In this document: one piece after another, positions 33,947 through 42,232 of the stretch | Layout of the letters: the number at the start of each line of letters is the position of its first letter | How positions within the stretch are numbered: position 1 is the first letter of the stretch | NCBI GenBank assembly: GCA_965213855.1 | Contig: CBDCAA010000007.1 | Location: 992,001 to 1,056,000, forward strand | Length of the DNA stretch: 64,000 bases | Source of the DNA: JBBROS01 sp965213855 | GTDB lineage: Bacteria > Pseudomonadota > Alphaproteobacteria > Acetobacterales > Acetobacteraceae | Reading direction: 5' to 3' | Notes under the pieces: generated by a model | The model's input: only the letters and a program-made list of their open reading frames with translations | Database searches by the model: none | What the model was told of the DNA's origin: nothing | Made by a program: the position numbers and the translations under genes

Positions 33947-34492
33947 ATGAGCGAGATGTCTCAACTGCCCGGTGACTTGACGCCGCAGGAGCGGGTGGCG
34001 CGGATGATCCGCGTCGACCATGCCGGCGAGTATGGCGCCGCACGGATCTATACCGGGCAACTCGCCGTGCTGGGGCGCGGCGACAAGGGCGACATCCTCC
34101 GCCACATGAAGGCGCAGGAGGACGTCCACCTGCAGACCTTCGCCGGCCTGGTCGCCACCCGCCGCGTGCGCCCCACGGCGCTGCTGCCGCTCTGGCACCT
34201 GGCCGGCTACGCCCTCGGCGCCGTCACCGCGGCGATGGGCACCCGGGCGGCGATGGCGTGCACCGTCGCCGTCGAGGAGGCGATCGACGAGCACTACGCC
34301 GAGCAGGCCGCGAGCCTCGGCGACGACGAGGCCGACCTGCGCGACACCATCGAGCGGTTTCGCGCCGAGGAGCTGGAGCATCGCGACATCGGGCTGGAGC
34401 ACGAGGCGGAGCTGGCGCCGGCCTATCGCCTGATGTCGGCGGTGATCAAGGCCGGGTGCAAGGTCGCGATCGCGGTCAGCGAGCGGGTGTAG
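33947..34492 (+). CDS. coq7: COQ7-type demethoxyubiquinone hydroxylase
   Basis: Di-iron hydroxylase of 181 residues for the penultimate hydroxylation in ubiquinone synthesis. The iron ligands are in order: Glu in RVDHAGEYGAARIY near residue 28, E-x2-H in AQEDVHLQTF near residue 60, Glu in VAVEEAIDEHY near residue 110, and E-x2-H in AEELEHRDIG near residue 145. This is normally a peripheral membrane protein. ATG directly follows the dsbB stop, and the stop overlaps the GTG of the following ferredoxin by one base. Confidence 0.95.
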   Translation: MSEMSQLPGDLTPQERVARMIRVDHAGEYGAARIYTGQLAVLGRGDKGDILRHMKAQEDVHLQTFAGLVATRRVRPTALLPLWHLAGYALGAVTAAMGTRAAMACTVAVEEAIDEHYAEQAASLGDDEADLRDTIERFRAEELEHRDIGLEHEAELAPAYRLMSAVIKAGCKVAIAVSERV

Positions 34493-34788
34493 TGGGCTTG
34501 CAGGCGACGAAGGCGCCGTGGAACGGCGTCGCACTCGTTTGCCGCAAATGCAGCAAGAAGCTCGGCGGCGGCTTCGGTCCGGACGGCTCGCAGAAGCTGG
34601 CCAAGGCGCTGCGGTCCGCGTTGAAGTCGGAGGGACGGCGGCGGGCCTTGCGGATCGTCGACGTCGGCTGCCTCGGCCTATGCCCGAAGCGCGCCGTGAC
34701 GGTGGTGGGACCGGCGGCGCCGGGGCACGTGCTTGCGGTGCCGGCGCGCGCGGACGCCAGCGAGGTCCTGCGGGCGCTGATCGAGTAG
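34492..34788 (+). CDS. Thioredoxin-like [2Fe-2S] ferredoxin-type protein
   Basis: A 98-residue protein with a four-Cys pattern: ALVCRKCSKKLGGGFG near residue 17 and IVDVGCLGLCPKRAV near residue 60. This matches small thioredoxin-fold [2Fe-2S] proteins, although the first pair is a tight CxxC rather than the wider spacing of the copy at 34862-35203. The GTG start shares one base with the coq7 stop. Likely cytoplasmic electron carrier or sensor; role unknown. Being in one unit with coq7 hints at supplying electrons to the di-iron hydroxylase, which is speculative. Confidence 0.7.
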   Translation: MGLQATKAPWNGVALVCRKCSKKLGGGFGPDGSQKLAKALRSALKSEGRRRALRIVDVGCLGLCPKRAVTVVGPAAPGHVLAVPARADASEVLRALIE

Positions 34789-34861
34789 GGCGGCCCGGCT
34801 GGATCGCCGCTGTCGCGCCGATAGGGCGCGAGGAGTTGGTGGCATGGACAACAGGCTCTCG

Positions 34862-35203
34862 TCACCCCGTGGGCAGCATCAGCCGTGTCGCCCGGCCGCC
34901 CTGGATCACGTGCTCGACCAGCACCTGGTCCACGTCGGCCGGGGTGCGGACCGCGTACCAAACGCCCTCCGGATAGATCACCAGGCATGGTCCCAGCTCG
35001 CACCGGTCGAGGCACCCGGCGCTGTTCACGCGGACGTTGCGGATGCCCAGCTCCTTCGCCCGCGCCTTCATGTAGTCGCGCAGGTGCTCGGACCCGCCCG
35101 CGGCGCAAGAGCCGCGCTTGTGCCCGTCCGGGCGGCGGTTGGTGCAGACGAACAGGTGCGCCTCGTAGAATAGCGGCGGGTCGGTCGGGAGGGGCGTGCC
35201 CAT
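34862..35203 (-). CDS. Thioredoxin-like [2Fe-2S] ferredoxin
   Basis: A 113-residue [2Fe-2S] protein of the Shethna/thioredoxin-like ferredoxin type. Cluster ligands are plausible in HLFVCTNRRPDGHKRGSCAA (Cys pair spaced by about 12) and SAGCLDRCELGPCLVIYPEG; the tail VRTPADVDQVLVEHVIQGG is the family's last helix. These proteins carry electrons to oxygenases or nitrogenase-like partners. It converges on the smaller ferredoxin gene with a 73-base gap, so the locus holds two such proteins side by side. No clear partner enzyme. Confidence 0.85.
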   Translation of the reverse strand: MGTPLPTDPPLFYEAHLFVCTNRRPDGHKRGSCAAGGSEHLRDYMKARAKELGIRNVRVNSAGCLDRCELGPCLVIYPEGVWYAVRTPADVDQVLVEHVIQGGRATRLMLPTG

Positions 35204-35213
35204 GGGGGTGCTT

Positions 35214-35603
35214 TCAGAAGTAGCGGAGGGAGAAGCGGATGCGGCCGCCGGCGGGGCCGAGCTGGAAGGCGGCGGCTGCGAAGCCCGGTGGGCCGAAGTT
35301 AAACTTGGCGTCGTTGCTGAAGCCGAGCCCCTCGGTGGGGATGCCGAGGAAGTTGCGGTCGATCACGCCATTGCGGTTCTCGTCATGGAACGCCTGCGCG
35401 GCCCAGGTGCCCGGTGGGACGCCCTCGATCCGCACCGTGACCTCGCCGGGCTGGGCCGGGGCGCGGCCGACGTGCTCGCAGGTGGGTTTGAGGAACGCGG
35501 CCTCGGTGCAGACGGCGACGCGGACGTCCCCGCGGTCGTTGCGGATGCCGGCGACGGTCACCTCCAGCGTCGCGGCCTGGGTCGCAGCGGCGGCCAGGAT
35601 CAT
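35214..35603 (-). CDS. DUF2141 domain protein (carotenoid cluster)
   Basis: A 129-residue secreted beta-sandwich protein matching DUF2141: signal-like ILAAAATQAATLEVTVAG, GDVRVAVCTEAAFLKPTCE, GTWAAQAFHDENRNGVIDRN near residue 75, and GIPTEGLGFSNDAK. ATG 35603 overlaps the stop of the glycosyltransferase (ATGA), so it is the last gene of the carotenoid operon. DUF2141 genes recur in such clusters, but no activity is known; a periplasmic or envelope role in pigment placement is possible. Confidence 0.85.
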   Translation of the reverse strand: MILAAAATQAATLEVTVAGIRNDRGDVRVAVCTEAAFLKPTCEHVGRAPAQPGEVTVRIEGVPPGTWAAQAFHDENRNGVIDRNFLGIPTEGLGFSNDAKFNFGPPGFAAAAFQLGPAGGRIRFSLRYF

Positions 35604-36691
35604 TGCGCCGGATAGGCCCGCCCGCGCCAGGTGGCTTGGCCCCCGCGCGCGGCGCGCACCAGGCTGAACCACTGCACCGCGAGCAGCGCGGCGACACCCG
35701 CCGGGTGCAGCACGGCCGACAGCAGCGACTGCCGGAAGCGCAGGGCCAGGAGCAGACGCGTGAGCAGGCCGACGCCGAATGCCGAGGCGGCCAGCCAGCC
35801 GGGCGAGGCGAGCAGCAGCCCGAGCGGCAGCACCTGGCCGCCGGCCAGGATCACGGTCCAGACCGGGAGTGCGCCCGGTTTGGCCATCCCCTCCGTCGCG
35901 TTCTTGCATAGGCCCTCCCAGACCTGGCTGGCCGACTGGTACATGCGGCAGGTGGCGAAGGCCGTCGCGTCGAACAGCAAGGTCATGTGCCCGGCGGCGC
36001 GGAAGGCGCGCGGCAGCGTGATGCCGTCGTGCAGGCTGGCGCGGATGGCCGCGTGGCCGCCAGCGGCGCGGTAGGCGTCGCGCCGGGCGATGAACAACTG
36101 GCCGCAGCCGGCGCCGAGGCTGGCGGCGACGCTGCGGCGCATGACGCGCATGGGCAGGTAGCCGAGGAGCAGGAAGTGGATCAGCGGCAGCAGCAGCAGC
36201 TCGGACCAGGTGCGGGTGACCTGGCGCGGGAACCCGCTGGCGAGGCCCGTGTCATGCCGTTGCATGAAGCCGGCCATCCGGGAGAGCGCGTCGGGCCCGA
36301 GGCGGACATCGGCGTCCACGAAGACCATCAAGTCATGCCGGGCGAGGCTGCCCAGGATGTGGCAGGCGTGCTGCTTGCCGGACCAGCCTGCCGGGAGCTG
36401 GGGGGCGCTGGCGATGCGCAGGCGCGGGTCGGCGATGGCGGCGAGGATGGCGGGGGTGCGGTCGGTGCTGGCATCGTCCAGCACGACGAGTTCGAGGTCG
36501 ACACCGGAGCTGGCGAGGATGGCGGCGCAGGCCGCGCCGATATTGGCCTCCTCGTTGCGGGCAGGGACGAGGACGCTGATCAGGGGGCGCCCGATGGCGG
36601 GCGCCGGGGTGCGGAATGCGCCGAGGTTGACGAGCACGAGCGCGAGAGGGAGCGCTGCCAGGCCGAGGCAAGCCCATTCGAGGATGGTCAC
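35600..36691 (-). CDS. Carotenoid-cluster glycosyltransferase, GT2 (CrtQ-like)
   Basis: A 363-residue membrane-bound GT2 with an N-terminal helix, a catalytic domain (PLISVLVPARNEEANIGAAC near residue 38, VVLDDASTD near residue 68, VFVDADVRLGPDAL near residue 122) and a C-terminal bundle of hydrophobic helices from about residue 280. It resembles the CrtQ transferase that glucosylates diaponeurosporenoate, and hopanoid-associated HpnB-like enzymes. Within this operon the likely role is adding a sugar to a C30 carotenoic acid. Its GTG start overlaps the acyltransferase stop (GTGA). Confidence 0.83.
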   Translation of the reverse strand: MTILEWACLGLAALPLALVLVNLGAFRTPAPAIGRPLISVLVPARNEEANIGAACAAILASSGVDLELVVLDDASTDRTPAILAAIADPRLRIASAPQLPAGWSGKQHACHILGSLARHDLMVFVDADVRLGPDALSRMAGFMQRHDTGLASGFPRQVTRTWSELLLLPLIHFLLLGYLPMRVMRRSVAASLGAGCGQLFIARRDAYRAAGGHAAIRASLHDGITLPRAFRAAGHMTLLFDATAFATCRMYQSASQVWEGLCKNATEGMAKPGALPVWTVILAGGQVLPLGLLLASPGWLAASAFGVGLLTRLLLALRFRQSLLSAVLHPAGVAALLAVQWFSLVRAARGGQATWRGRAYPAQ

Positions 36692-37608
36692 TCGGACCCC
36701 TCGTGCGAGGGGTCGAACCGCCGCCCGGCGGACCAGGCGCGGAGCCGGCGCCAGACATCGTAGATGCCGCCGATCCCGGCGCCGCCGCGGACCAGGGCGC
36801 TGAACAGCGCCGGATTACGCTGGGCGCTTTCGGCCGCGAGGGCGTCCATGGTGCGGGCGAGCTCGGATTCGAGGTGCGCGGTCCATTCCGCCGTGGTGCG
36901 GTCACGGCCGGTGTCGATCGGGTCGCCGAAGCGGGCAAGGGCTTCGGGGCGGCTCTCGTTCCAGAAGCCGTATTCGACGGCGAGCGGGAGAATAACGGCG
37001 CCCGGGGTGCGGCGGGCAAGGTGGGCGAGGCCGGGGCGGAGGCGGACGGGGCGGAGCCGCGGGTCGGTGAAGTGGCCCTCGGCGGTGATCCAGAGGGTGC
37101 TGGCCGGGTCGGACAGGACGCGCTGGCTGGTGTGCAGGAAGCGGGTGGCGCCGCGGGGCGTGTCGAGCTCGATGCCGAAGACGCCCATGCGTTCGAGGAC
37201 GCCATACTTGCCGAGGGCGGCGGCGTCCATCGGGCCGAAGCCGGGGCGGCCGAGGAACAGCTTGTGGCAGAGCAGGATATAGAGCGCCGGGTCCCACCAG
37301 GAGGGATGGTTGCCGTAGATGATGACGGCCCGGCCGGGGGCGGCGCGGGGCAGGCCGGTGCGGGAGATGCGGACGGCGTGGAAGCGACGCCAAAAATACC
37401 AGTGAAGGTAGAGGGCAAAAAGGCGAAAGAGGGTGGGGGAGCGGCGGGCGAGGGGGTCAGGTGACGGGGTTTCTGGAGATTTGTGAGCGGCGCGTGCCTT
37501 ACCCACTCCCGGCCCGTTCCTGGGAGGAAGGGAAGACGGGGTCGGCCGCTTCCTGGCAGGGAGGGGCGAGGAGAATGGCCGCTCCCTGGAAGGGAAGCCG
37601 TCAGGCAT
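36688..37608 (-). CDS. Acyltransferase (PlsC-like, CrtO-type) of the carotenoid cluster
   Basis: A lysophospholipid-acyltransferase-like enzyme: the catalytic H-x4-D appears as IIYGNHPSWWDPAL near residue 95, followed by LWITAEGHFTDPRLRPVRLR (block III, normally EG) near residue 170 and PGAVILPLAVEYGFWNE near residue 200. In diapocarotenoid pathways this type esterifies the sugar with a fatty acid. From ATG 37608, which overlaps the desaturase stop, the first 34 residues are made of three 33-base repeats (PSRERPFSSPL, PARKRPTPSSL, PPRNGPGVG). GTG 37506 would skip them and give 272 residues. Confidence 0.82.
   Translation of the reverse strand: MPDGFPSRERPFSSPLPARKRPTPSSLPPRNGPGVGKARAAHKSPETPSPDPLARRSPTLFRLFALYLHWYFWRRFHAVRISRTGLPRAAPGRAVIIYGNHPSWWDPALYILLCHKLFLGRPGFGPMDAAALGKYGVLERMGVFGIELDTPRGATRFLHTSQRVLSDPASTLWITAEGHFTDPRLRPVRLRPGLAHLARRTPGAVILPLAVEYGFWNESRPEALARFGDPIDTGRDRTTAEWTAHLESELARTMDALAAESAQRNPALFSALVRGGAGIGGIYDVWRRLRAWSAGRRFDPSHEGSE
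37500..37605 (-). repeat. 33-base tandem repeats within a family B-like element
   Basis: Read on the minus strand, three successive units share CCAGG(G/A)A(G/A)CGG(G/C)C and a CTTCC/CTCCC lead, about 33 bases apart; the right end (ACCCACTCCCGGCCCGTTCC on the plus strand) resembles the right half of family B. It occupies the junction between the second desaturase and the acyltransferase and stays open in the acyltransferase frame. Spacers are too short for a CRISPR array. Confidence 0.65.
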
Positions 37609-39142
37609 GCAGGGGTTCTCTGGCGGGTTGCATGTCCTGGCAGAGACTGTCGGCGGCGATCCAGCCGCTCATCAGCACCATCGGCATGCCGGGGCCGGGG
37701 TGGGCGGCGCCGCCGGCGAGGTAGAGCCCGGCAAGGTCGCGGGACCGGTTGCCGGGCTTGAAGGCGCCGTTGACCTTGCCGTGGCTGGCGAGACCGTAGA
37801 TGGCGCCGTTGAGCACGCGGTAGCGGTCGTGGATGTCCTGCGGCGTGAGGTGCCGCTCGAACACGATCCGATCCTCGATGTCCGGCATGCCGGCGCAGCG
37901 CTTCAGCTTGTCGAGGATGACTTGGCGGTAGGGGCCGAACATCTTGGACCAGTCGTGATGCGGGCGGAGGTAGGGGGTGTGGACGAGGACGTACAGCGCC
38001 TCGCCGCCCGGTGGCGCCGTCTCGGGTTCCGTGCGGGTGGTGGCTGCGAGATAGCAGGTTGGGTCCGGCGCGGGCTCGCCGCGGTCGTAGATCCAGTCGA
38101 ACTCCTCGGCCGGATCTTTCGAGAAGACGAAATCGTGGTGGGCGAGATGGTCGTAGGCGCGGTCCAGGCCGAGGTAGAGGACGACGCCGGAGCAGGCCGG
38201 GTCGCGCTTCCAGCGGCGGGCGAACTTGGCGCCCGGGGTGCCCTGGACGAGCTCCTTCATGGTGCGGACACTGTCCATGTTGGACACGACAGCGCTGAGG
38301 CGGATGATCTCGCCGGTGGTGGTGACGACGCCGGAGGCGCGGCCGGCATCCATGGTGATGCGCTCGATGTCGACACCGGGGCGGAGGTCGACTCCGAGCT
38401 CGCCGGCGAGCTTTTCGAGGGCTTGCGGGACGGCGCGCGTGCCGCCGATCGGATACCAGACGCCGAGGTCCGTCTGCATGTGGCCGATGCTGCACAGCAC
38501 GGCCGGGGCGGCGTAGGGCGAACTGCCGACGTATTGGACGAAATGGTCGAGCATTTGCGAGACACGGGCGTCGGGCGTGCGCCGGCGGATCTGGCTGGCG
38601 ACGGACGTGCCCATGCGAAGGCTCAGGACGTCGCGCAGGGTCTCGAGGTTCATGCCCTTCATGCTGAGCGTGTCGCCGATGCCCTCGACGGACTTCCAGA
38701 AGAAGAATTTTTCCGAGACTTCGTGGAGCTTAGCGCTCATGGCGATGAAGTCGCGGTATCCCTGTTCGTTGCCGGGCGCGAATTTGGCGACGGCGGCGGC
38801 CATTGCGGGGACGTCTTCCTGTAGGTCGAGCATGGTGCCGTCGTCGAAGAAGCAGCGCCATTGCGGATCGAGCCGGCGGAGGTCGAGGTAATCGTGCATG
38901 TCACGGCCGGCCTCGTGGAACACCCGCTGCAGCACGTGGGGCACGGTGAGGATGGTTGGGCCCATGTCGAAGCGGAACCCGTCCTGCTGGAGCTGCGCGG
39001 CCTTGCCGCCGAGCCAGGGGTTCTTGTCGAACAAGATGACCTTGTGGCCGCGGGCGGCGAGCGTGCAGGCGGCGGCGAGCCCGGCCAGGCCGGCGCCGAC
39101 GACGCCGACGGGGTGGGGGCCGATGGGGCTAATCGCATTCAT
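37601..39142 (-). CDS. Phytoene desaturase family enzyme (CrtN/CrtP type), second copy
   Basis: FAD-dependent carotenoid desaturase or oxidase of 513 residues. The FAD fold is VGVVGAGLAGLAAACTLAARG at residue 12, followed by FDKNPWLGGKAA and GFRFDMGPTILTVPHVLQ; the C-terminus has LAGLYLAGGAAHPGPGMPMV near residue 480, the CrtI-family end motif. In C30 pathways one paralogue desaturates the backbone and the other oxidises the terminal methyl; I cannot tell which is which. ATG 39142 overlaps the preceding TAA by one base. Membrane-associated. Confidence 0.88.
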   Translation of the reverse strand: MNAISPIGPHPVGVVGAGLAGLAAACTLAARGHKVILFDKNPWLGGKAAQLQQDGFRFDMGPTILTVPHVLQRVFHEAGRDMHDYLDLRRLDPQWRCFFDDGTMLDLQEDVPAMAAAVAKFAPGNEQGYRDFIAMSAKLHEVSEKFFFWKSVEGIGDTLSMKGMNLETLRDVLSLRMGTSVASQIRRRTPDARVSQMLDHFVQYVGSSPYAAPAVLCSIGHMQTDLGVWYPIGGTRAVPQALEKLAGELGVDLRPGVDIERITMDAGRASGVVTTTGEIIRLSAVVSNMDSVRTMKELVQGTPGAKFARRWKRDPACSGVVLYLGLDRAYDHLAHHDFVFSKDPAEEFDWIYDRGEPAPDPTCYLAATTRTEPETAPPGGEALYVLVHTPYLRPHHDWSKMFGPYRQVILDKLKRCAGMPDIEDRIVFERHLTPQDIHDRYRVLNGAIYGLASHGKVNGAFKPGNRSRDLAGLYLAGGAAHPGPGMPMVLMSGWIAADSLCQDMQPAREPLHA

Positions 39143-40704
39143 TAAAGCGCCTCGGCGATCGCGGGGATGTAGTCGGGGGTGGCCATGGCGGAAGGCTTCT
39201 CCCAGTGGGCGTCGAGGCCGAGGTCGGCGGCCATGAGCTTGGTGCTGATGCGGGCGCTTTCGAAGATGACCGGCAGGCCGGAGCCGGGGTGGGTTCCGCC
39301 ACCGACGAGATAGACGCCGTCGAGGTCCTCGAACCGGTTGCGTGGGCGGAAGTGCAGCATCTGCGCCAGGTTGTGGGCCAGGTTGAACGTCGCGCCGCGA
39401 AACACCTGCAAGTCGTCCTCCCAGCCTTGTGGCGTCAGGATCTGCTCGTAGCGGATGCGGCTCTCGATGTCGGGGATGCCGAGGCGCTTCAGGCGCTGGA
39501 TGGTCAGGTCGCGGTATCGCTTGGTCTCGGTGGCCCAATCGGGGCTGTCGTCCATGCGGTGGCCGACGGGGACGAGGACATAGAGGGTGGAGTGGCCGGG
39601 TGGGGCGAGCGCCGGGTCGGTGACGCAGGCGTTCTGCACGTAGAAGCTGGGGTTCTCGGGAGCGAGCCCGGCCTCGATCTCGTGGAGGTTCCGGCGGTAG
39701 TCGTCGGCCAGGTAGATCGTGTGGTGGGACAGGTCGGGCAGCGTCCCCTCGATGCCGAGATACAGCATGAAGGTGCTGCAGGAGAACTTCTTGCTGGCGA
39801 TCTTCTTGTCGGTCCAGCGGCGGCGGATGCCGTCCGGGACCAGCCGCGTCATGGTTTGGGCGAAGTCGGAGCCGATGACGAGCGCGTCGGCGGCGGTGCT
39901 GCCGCGGCGGGTGCGGACGCCGGTGGCGCGGCGGCCGTTGAACAGCACCTCCTCCACCCGGTCGTTCAGCTCGATCTTGGCGCCGAGGTCGCGGGCGACG
40001 CGCGCCATGGCGGCCATGACGGCGCCGGTGCCGCCACGGGGGTGATAGACGCCGTACTCGTATTCCATGAACGACAGGATGGTGAACAGGCTCGGGCAGC
40101 GGAACGGCGACATGCCGAGGTATTTGGATTGGAAGCTGAAGGCGAGGCGGATGCGCTCGTCCTTGAAGTAGGTGCCGAGGTCGCTGTCCACGCTGCGGTG
40201 CGGGCGGAGCTTGCTGAGGCCCTTCAGCACCGGCGGCCGCATCAGGTCGCGCATGCCGTTGAAGGCGCCTTCGAGCACGGGGCGGAACACGGCGAGCTTG
40301 GCGCGGTTGTCGGCCATGAAGCGCGGGAAGGCGCGGGCGTCCGTCTCGGAGAATTTGGCGATCTCGGCCGCCATCCGCTCCGGATTGCCGGTCGCCTGGA
40401 TGTCGCCGCCGCCCTCGAACACGATGTGGTACTGCGGGTCGAGCCGGATGAGGTCGACCTCGTCATCGAGGTCGCGGCCGCACGCGGTGAAGATGTCGCG
40501 CAGCACCCGGGGATACAGGAAGAAGGTGGGTCCGGTGTCGAAGCGGAAGGTGCCCTGGGCGGTGGACCCGCTGATGGTGCTGGAGCGGCCGCCGATGCGG
40601 TCGCGCGCCTCATGGACGGTGACGTCGACGCCGGCCTTGGCGAGCAGCATGGCGGCGGCGAGGCCACCGGGGCCGGCGCCGATGATCGAAACCTTCCGGT
40701 TCAT
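39142..40704 (-). CDS. Phytoene desaturase family enzyme (CrtN/CrtP type), first copy
   Basis: Paralogue of the next gene, 520 residues, opening the carotenoid operon. FAD motif VSIIGAGPGGLAAAMLLAKA at residue 5, then RIGGRSSTISG and FRFDTGPTFFLYPRVLRDIF; the end motif is GVYLVGGGTHPGSGLPVIFE near residue 485. Likely step: stepwise dehydrogenation of a C30 backbone such as dehydrosqualene or squalene to a coloured diapocarotene. No crtM or hpnCDE is in the window, so the precursor must come from elsewhere. The promoter should lie in the 127-base gap to the divergent aldehyde dehydrogenase. Confidence 0.88.
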   Translation of the reverse strand: MNRKVSIIGAGPGGLAAAMLLAKAGVDVTVHEARDRIGGRSSTISGSTAQGTFRFDTGPTFFLYPRVLRDIFTACGRDLDDEVDLIRLDPQYHIVFEGGGDIQATGNPERMAAEIAKFSETDARAFPRFMADNRAKLAVFRPVLEGAFNGMRDLMRPPVLKGLSKLRPHRSVDSDLGTYFKDERIRLAFSFQSKYLGMSPFRCPSLFTILSFMEYEYGVYHPRGGTGAVMAAMARVARDLGAKIELNDRVEEVLFNGRRATGVRTRRGSTAADALVIGSDFAQTMTRLVPDGIRRRWTDKKIASKKFSCSTFMLYLGIEGTLPDLSHHTIYLADDYRRNLHEIEAGLAPENPSFYVQNACVTDPALAPPGHSTLYVLVPVGHRMDDSPDWATETKRYRDLTIQRLKRLGIPDIESRIRYEQILTPQGWEDDLQVFRGATFNLAHNLAQMLHFRPRNRFEDLDGVYLVGGGTHPGSGLPVIFESARISTKLMAADLGLDAHWEKPSAMATPDYIPAIAEAL

Positions 40705-40831
40705 TCTGGAGCCTGGAGGCCGTTGAGCAGGCGGGCAGCGCAGTCGGGAACGGGCGTGGACCGGGAAATCGATGGCATGCGCGACCTTAACCTCTCTCTC
40801 GCAGACGACAAAGCCGGCTAGAAGTGGGCGC

Positions 40832-42232
40832 ATGAACGATCTTGTCATCCCGACACCCGCCCTGGCGGCCGAGCAGGCCCTGAACGAGGCGCGGCAAGCC
40901 GGCCAGGCCTGGGCGGGCATCCGGGTCGTGCAGCGGTTGGCCGTGGTGCGTCGGGCGCGGCGGTTGATGGCGCGGCGCGCCGCCGAGCTGGCGGCGAGCG
41001 TCACCGGGGCGCGCGTGGGCCGGCCGGTCGCTGACACGCTGGTGGCCGAGGTGCTGCCGTTGCTGGAGGCGGCGCGGTTTTTGGAACGGCGGGCGGCCGG
41101 GCTGCTGGCGCCGCGCCGGCTGCGGGGCGGCCGGCCACTCTGGCTTCTGGGGGTACATGCGACGCTGTCGCATGAGCCGTTGGGGGCGGTCCTGATCCTG
41201 GCGCCCGGCAACTACCCCTTGTTCCTGCCCGGCGCGCAGGCGCTCCAAGCACTGGTGGCGGGCAACGCCGTTTGCTGGAAACCGGCGCCGGAGGGTGTCG
41301 CGGCCGCTCACGCATGCGCGGCAATCCTGCATGAGGCAGGGCTGCCCCGCGGCGTGCTGCAGGTGCTCGGGGCGGAGGATGGGCCGGCGGCGGCGGCGGC
41401 GGGATATGACAGGATCGTGTTGACGGGGGCGGCCGAAACCGGCGCGCTCGTGCTGGCCGCGGCGGCTCCGCACCTGACGCCCACGACGATGGAACTGTCG
41501 GGTTCGGATGCGGCGTTCGTGCTGCCGGGCGCCGACCTGGTTTTGGTGGCCCGCTGCCTGGCCTATGGGCTGCGGCTGAACGGCGGGGCGACCTGCATCG
41601 CTCCGCGCCGCGTGTTCGTGACGCGGGACCGGGCGGCTGCGCTGGAGACGGCGTTGCGGGCGGCGCTGCCGGGCGTGCCCGACGCGGTTGTGCCGCCGGC
41701 GGTTGCGGGACGGCTGCAGGCGCTGCTGACCCAGGCGGTGGGAATGGGTGGCCGGGCGCACCGGGACGGCCCGGCCCGGCCCGCGCTGCTGATGGATGCG
41801 CGGCCGGAGATGCCGCTGCTGCAGCAGGACGTGTTCGCGCCGTGGCTGAGCCTGGTGCCGGTCGGCAGCATGGCGGAGGCGTTGCGGGCGGACGCGCGGT
41901 GTCCGTTCGCCCTCGGGGCATCGGTGTTCGGGCCGGCGGACGAGGCGGCGGCGTTCGCGCGACAGGTCCGGGCCGGGTCGGTGTGCGTGAACGACCTGAT
42001 CGTGCCGACCGCCGACCCGCGGCTGCCATTCGGGGCGGCCGGCGGCGGCGGCCGAGGGCGGAGCGGGTTCGGGCGGACGCGGGGAGCCGAGGGCCTGCTG
42101 GAGTTCACGGCCACGAAAGCGATCAGCGTGCGCCGCGGCTGGTTCCGCCCGCATCTCGCGTCGCCCGGGCCGGCCGACGCGGCGCGCTTCGCGATGCTGT
42201 GCCGGGTGCTGCACGGCGGGTTTGGACGTTAA
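40832..42232 (+). CDS. Aldehyde dehydrogenase of the carotenoid cluster
   Basis: NAD(P)-dependent aldehyde dehydrogenase, 466 residues. Catalytic Glu in TMELSGSDAAFVL near residue 225, nucleophile Cys in NGGATCIAPRRVF near residue 253, NAD site in LGAVLILAPGNYPLFLPGAQ near residue 120. A related enzyme in C30 pathways turns diapocarotenal into the acid that is then glycosylated. Divergent from the two desaturases across 127 bases, so co-regulation is plausible. It converges on a solute-binding protein gene, both stops sharing TTAA. A short stretch near residue 405 is glycine/arginine rich (GAAGGGGRGRSGFG). Confidence 0.88.
   Translation: MNDLVIPTPALAAEQALNEARQAGQAWAGIRVVQRLAVVRRARRLMARRAAELAASVTGARVGRPVADTLVAEVLPLLEAARFLERRAAGLLAPRRLRGGRPLWLLGVHATLSHEPLGAVLILAPGNYPLFLPGAQALQALVAGNAVCWKPAPEGVAAAHACAAILHEAGLPRGVLQVLGAEDGPAAAAAGYDRIVLTGAAETGALVLAAAAPHLTPTTMELSGSDAAFVLPGADLVLVARCLAYGLRLNGGATCIAPRRVFVTRDRAAALETALRAALPGVPDAVVPPAVAGRLQALLTQAVGMGGRAHRDGPARPALLMDARPEMPLLQQDVFAPWLSLVPVGSMAEALRADARCPFALGASVFGPADEAAAFARQVRAGSVCVNDLIVPTADPRLPFGAAGGGGRGRSGFGRTRGAEGLLEFTATKAISVRRGWFRPHLASPGPADAARFAMLCRVLHGGFGR

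Noticed and set aside
37500..37605. Short direct repeats considered as a CRISPR array
   Set aside because: Only three degenerate units of about 33 bases with no unique spacers and no cas genes.
39205..40821. 538-codon rightward open frame opposite the first desaturase
   Set aside because: Antisense of a clear FAD enzyme; Gly/Ala/Glu/Val bias is what the complement of GC-rich coding DNA gives.
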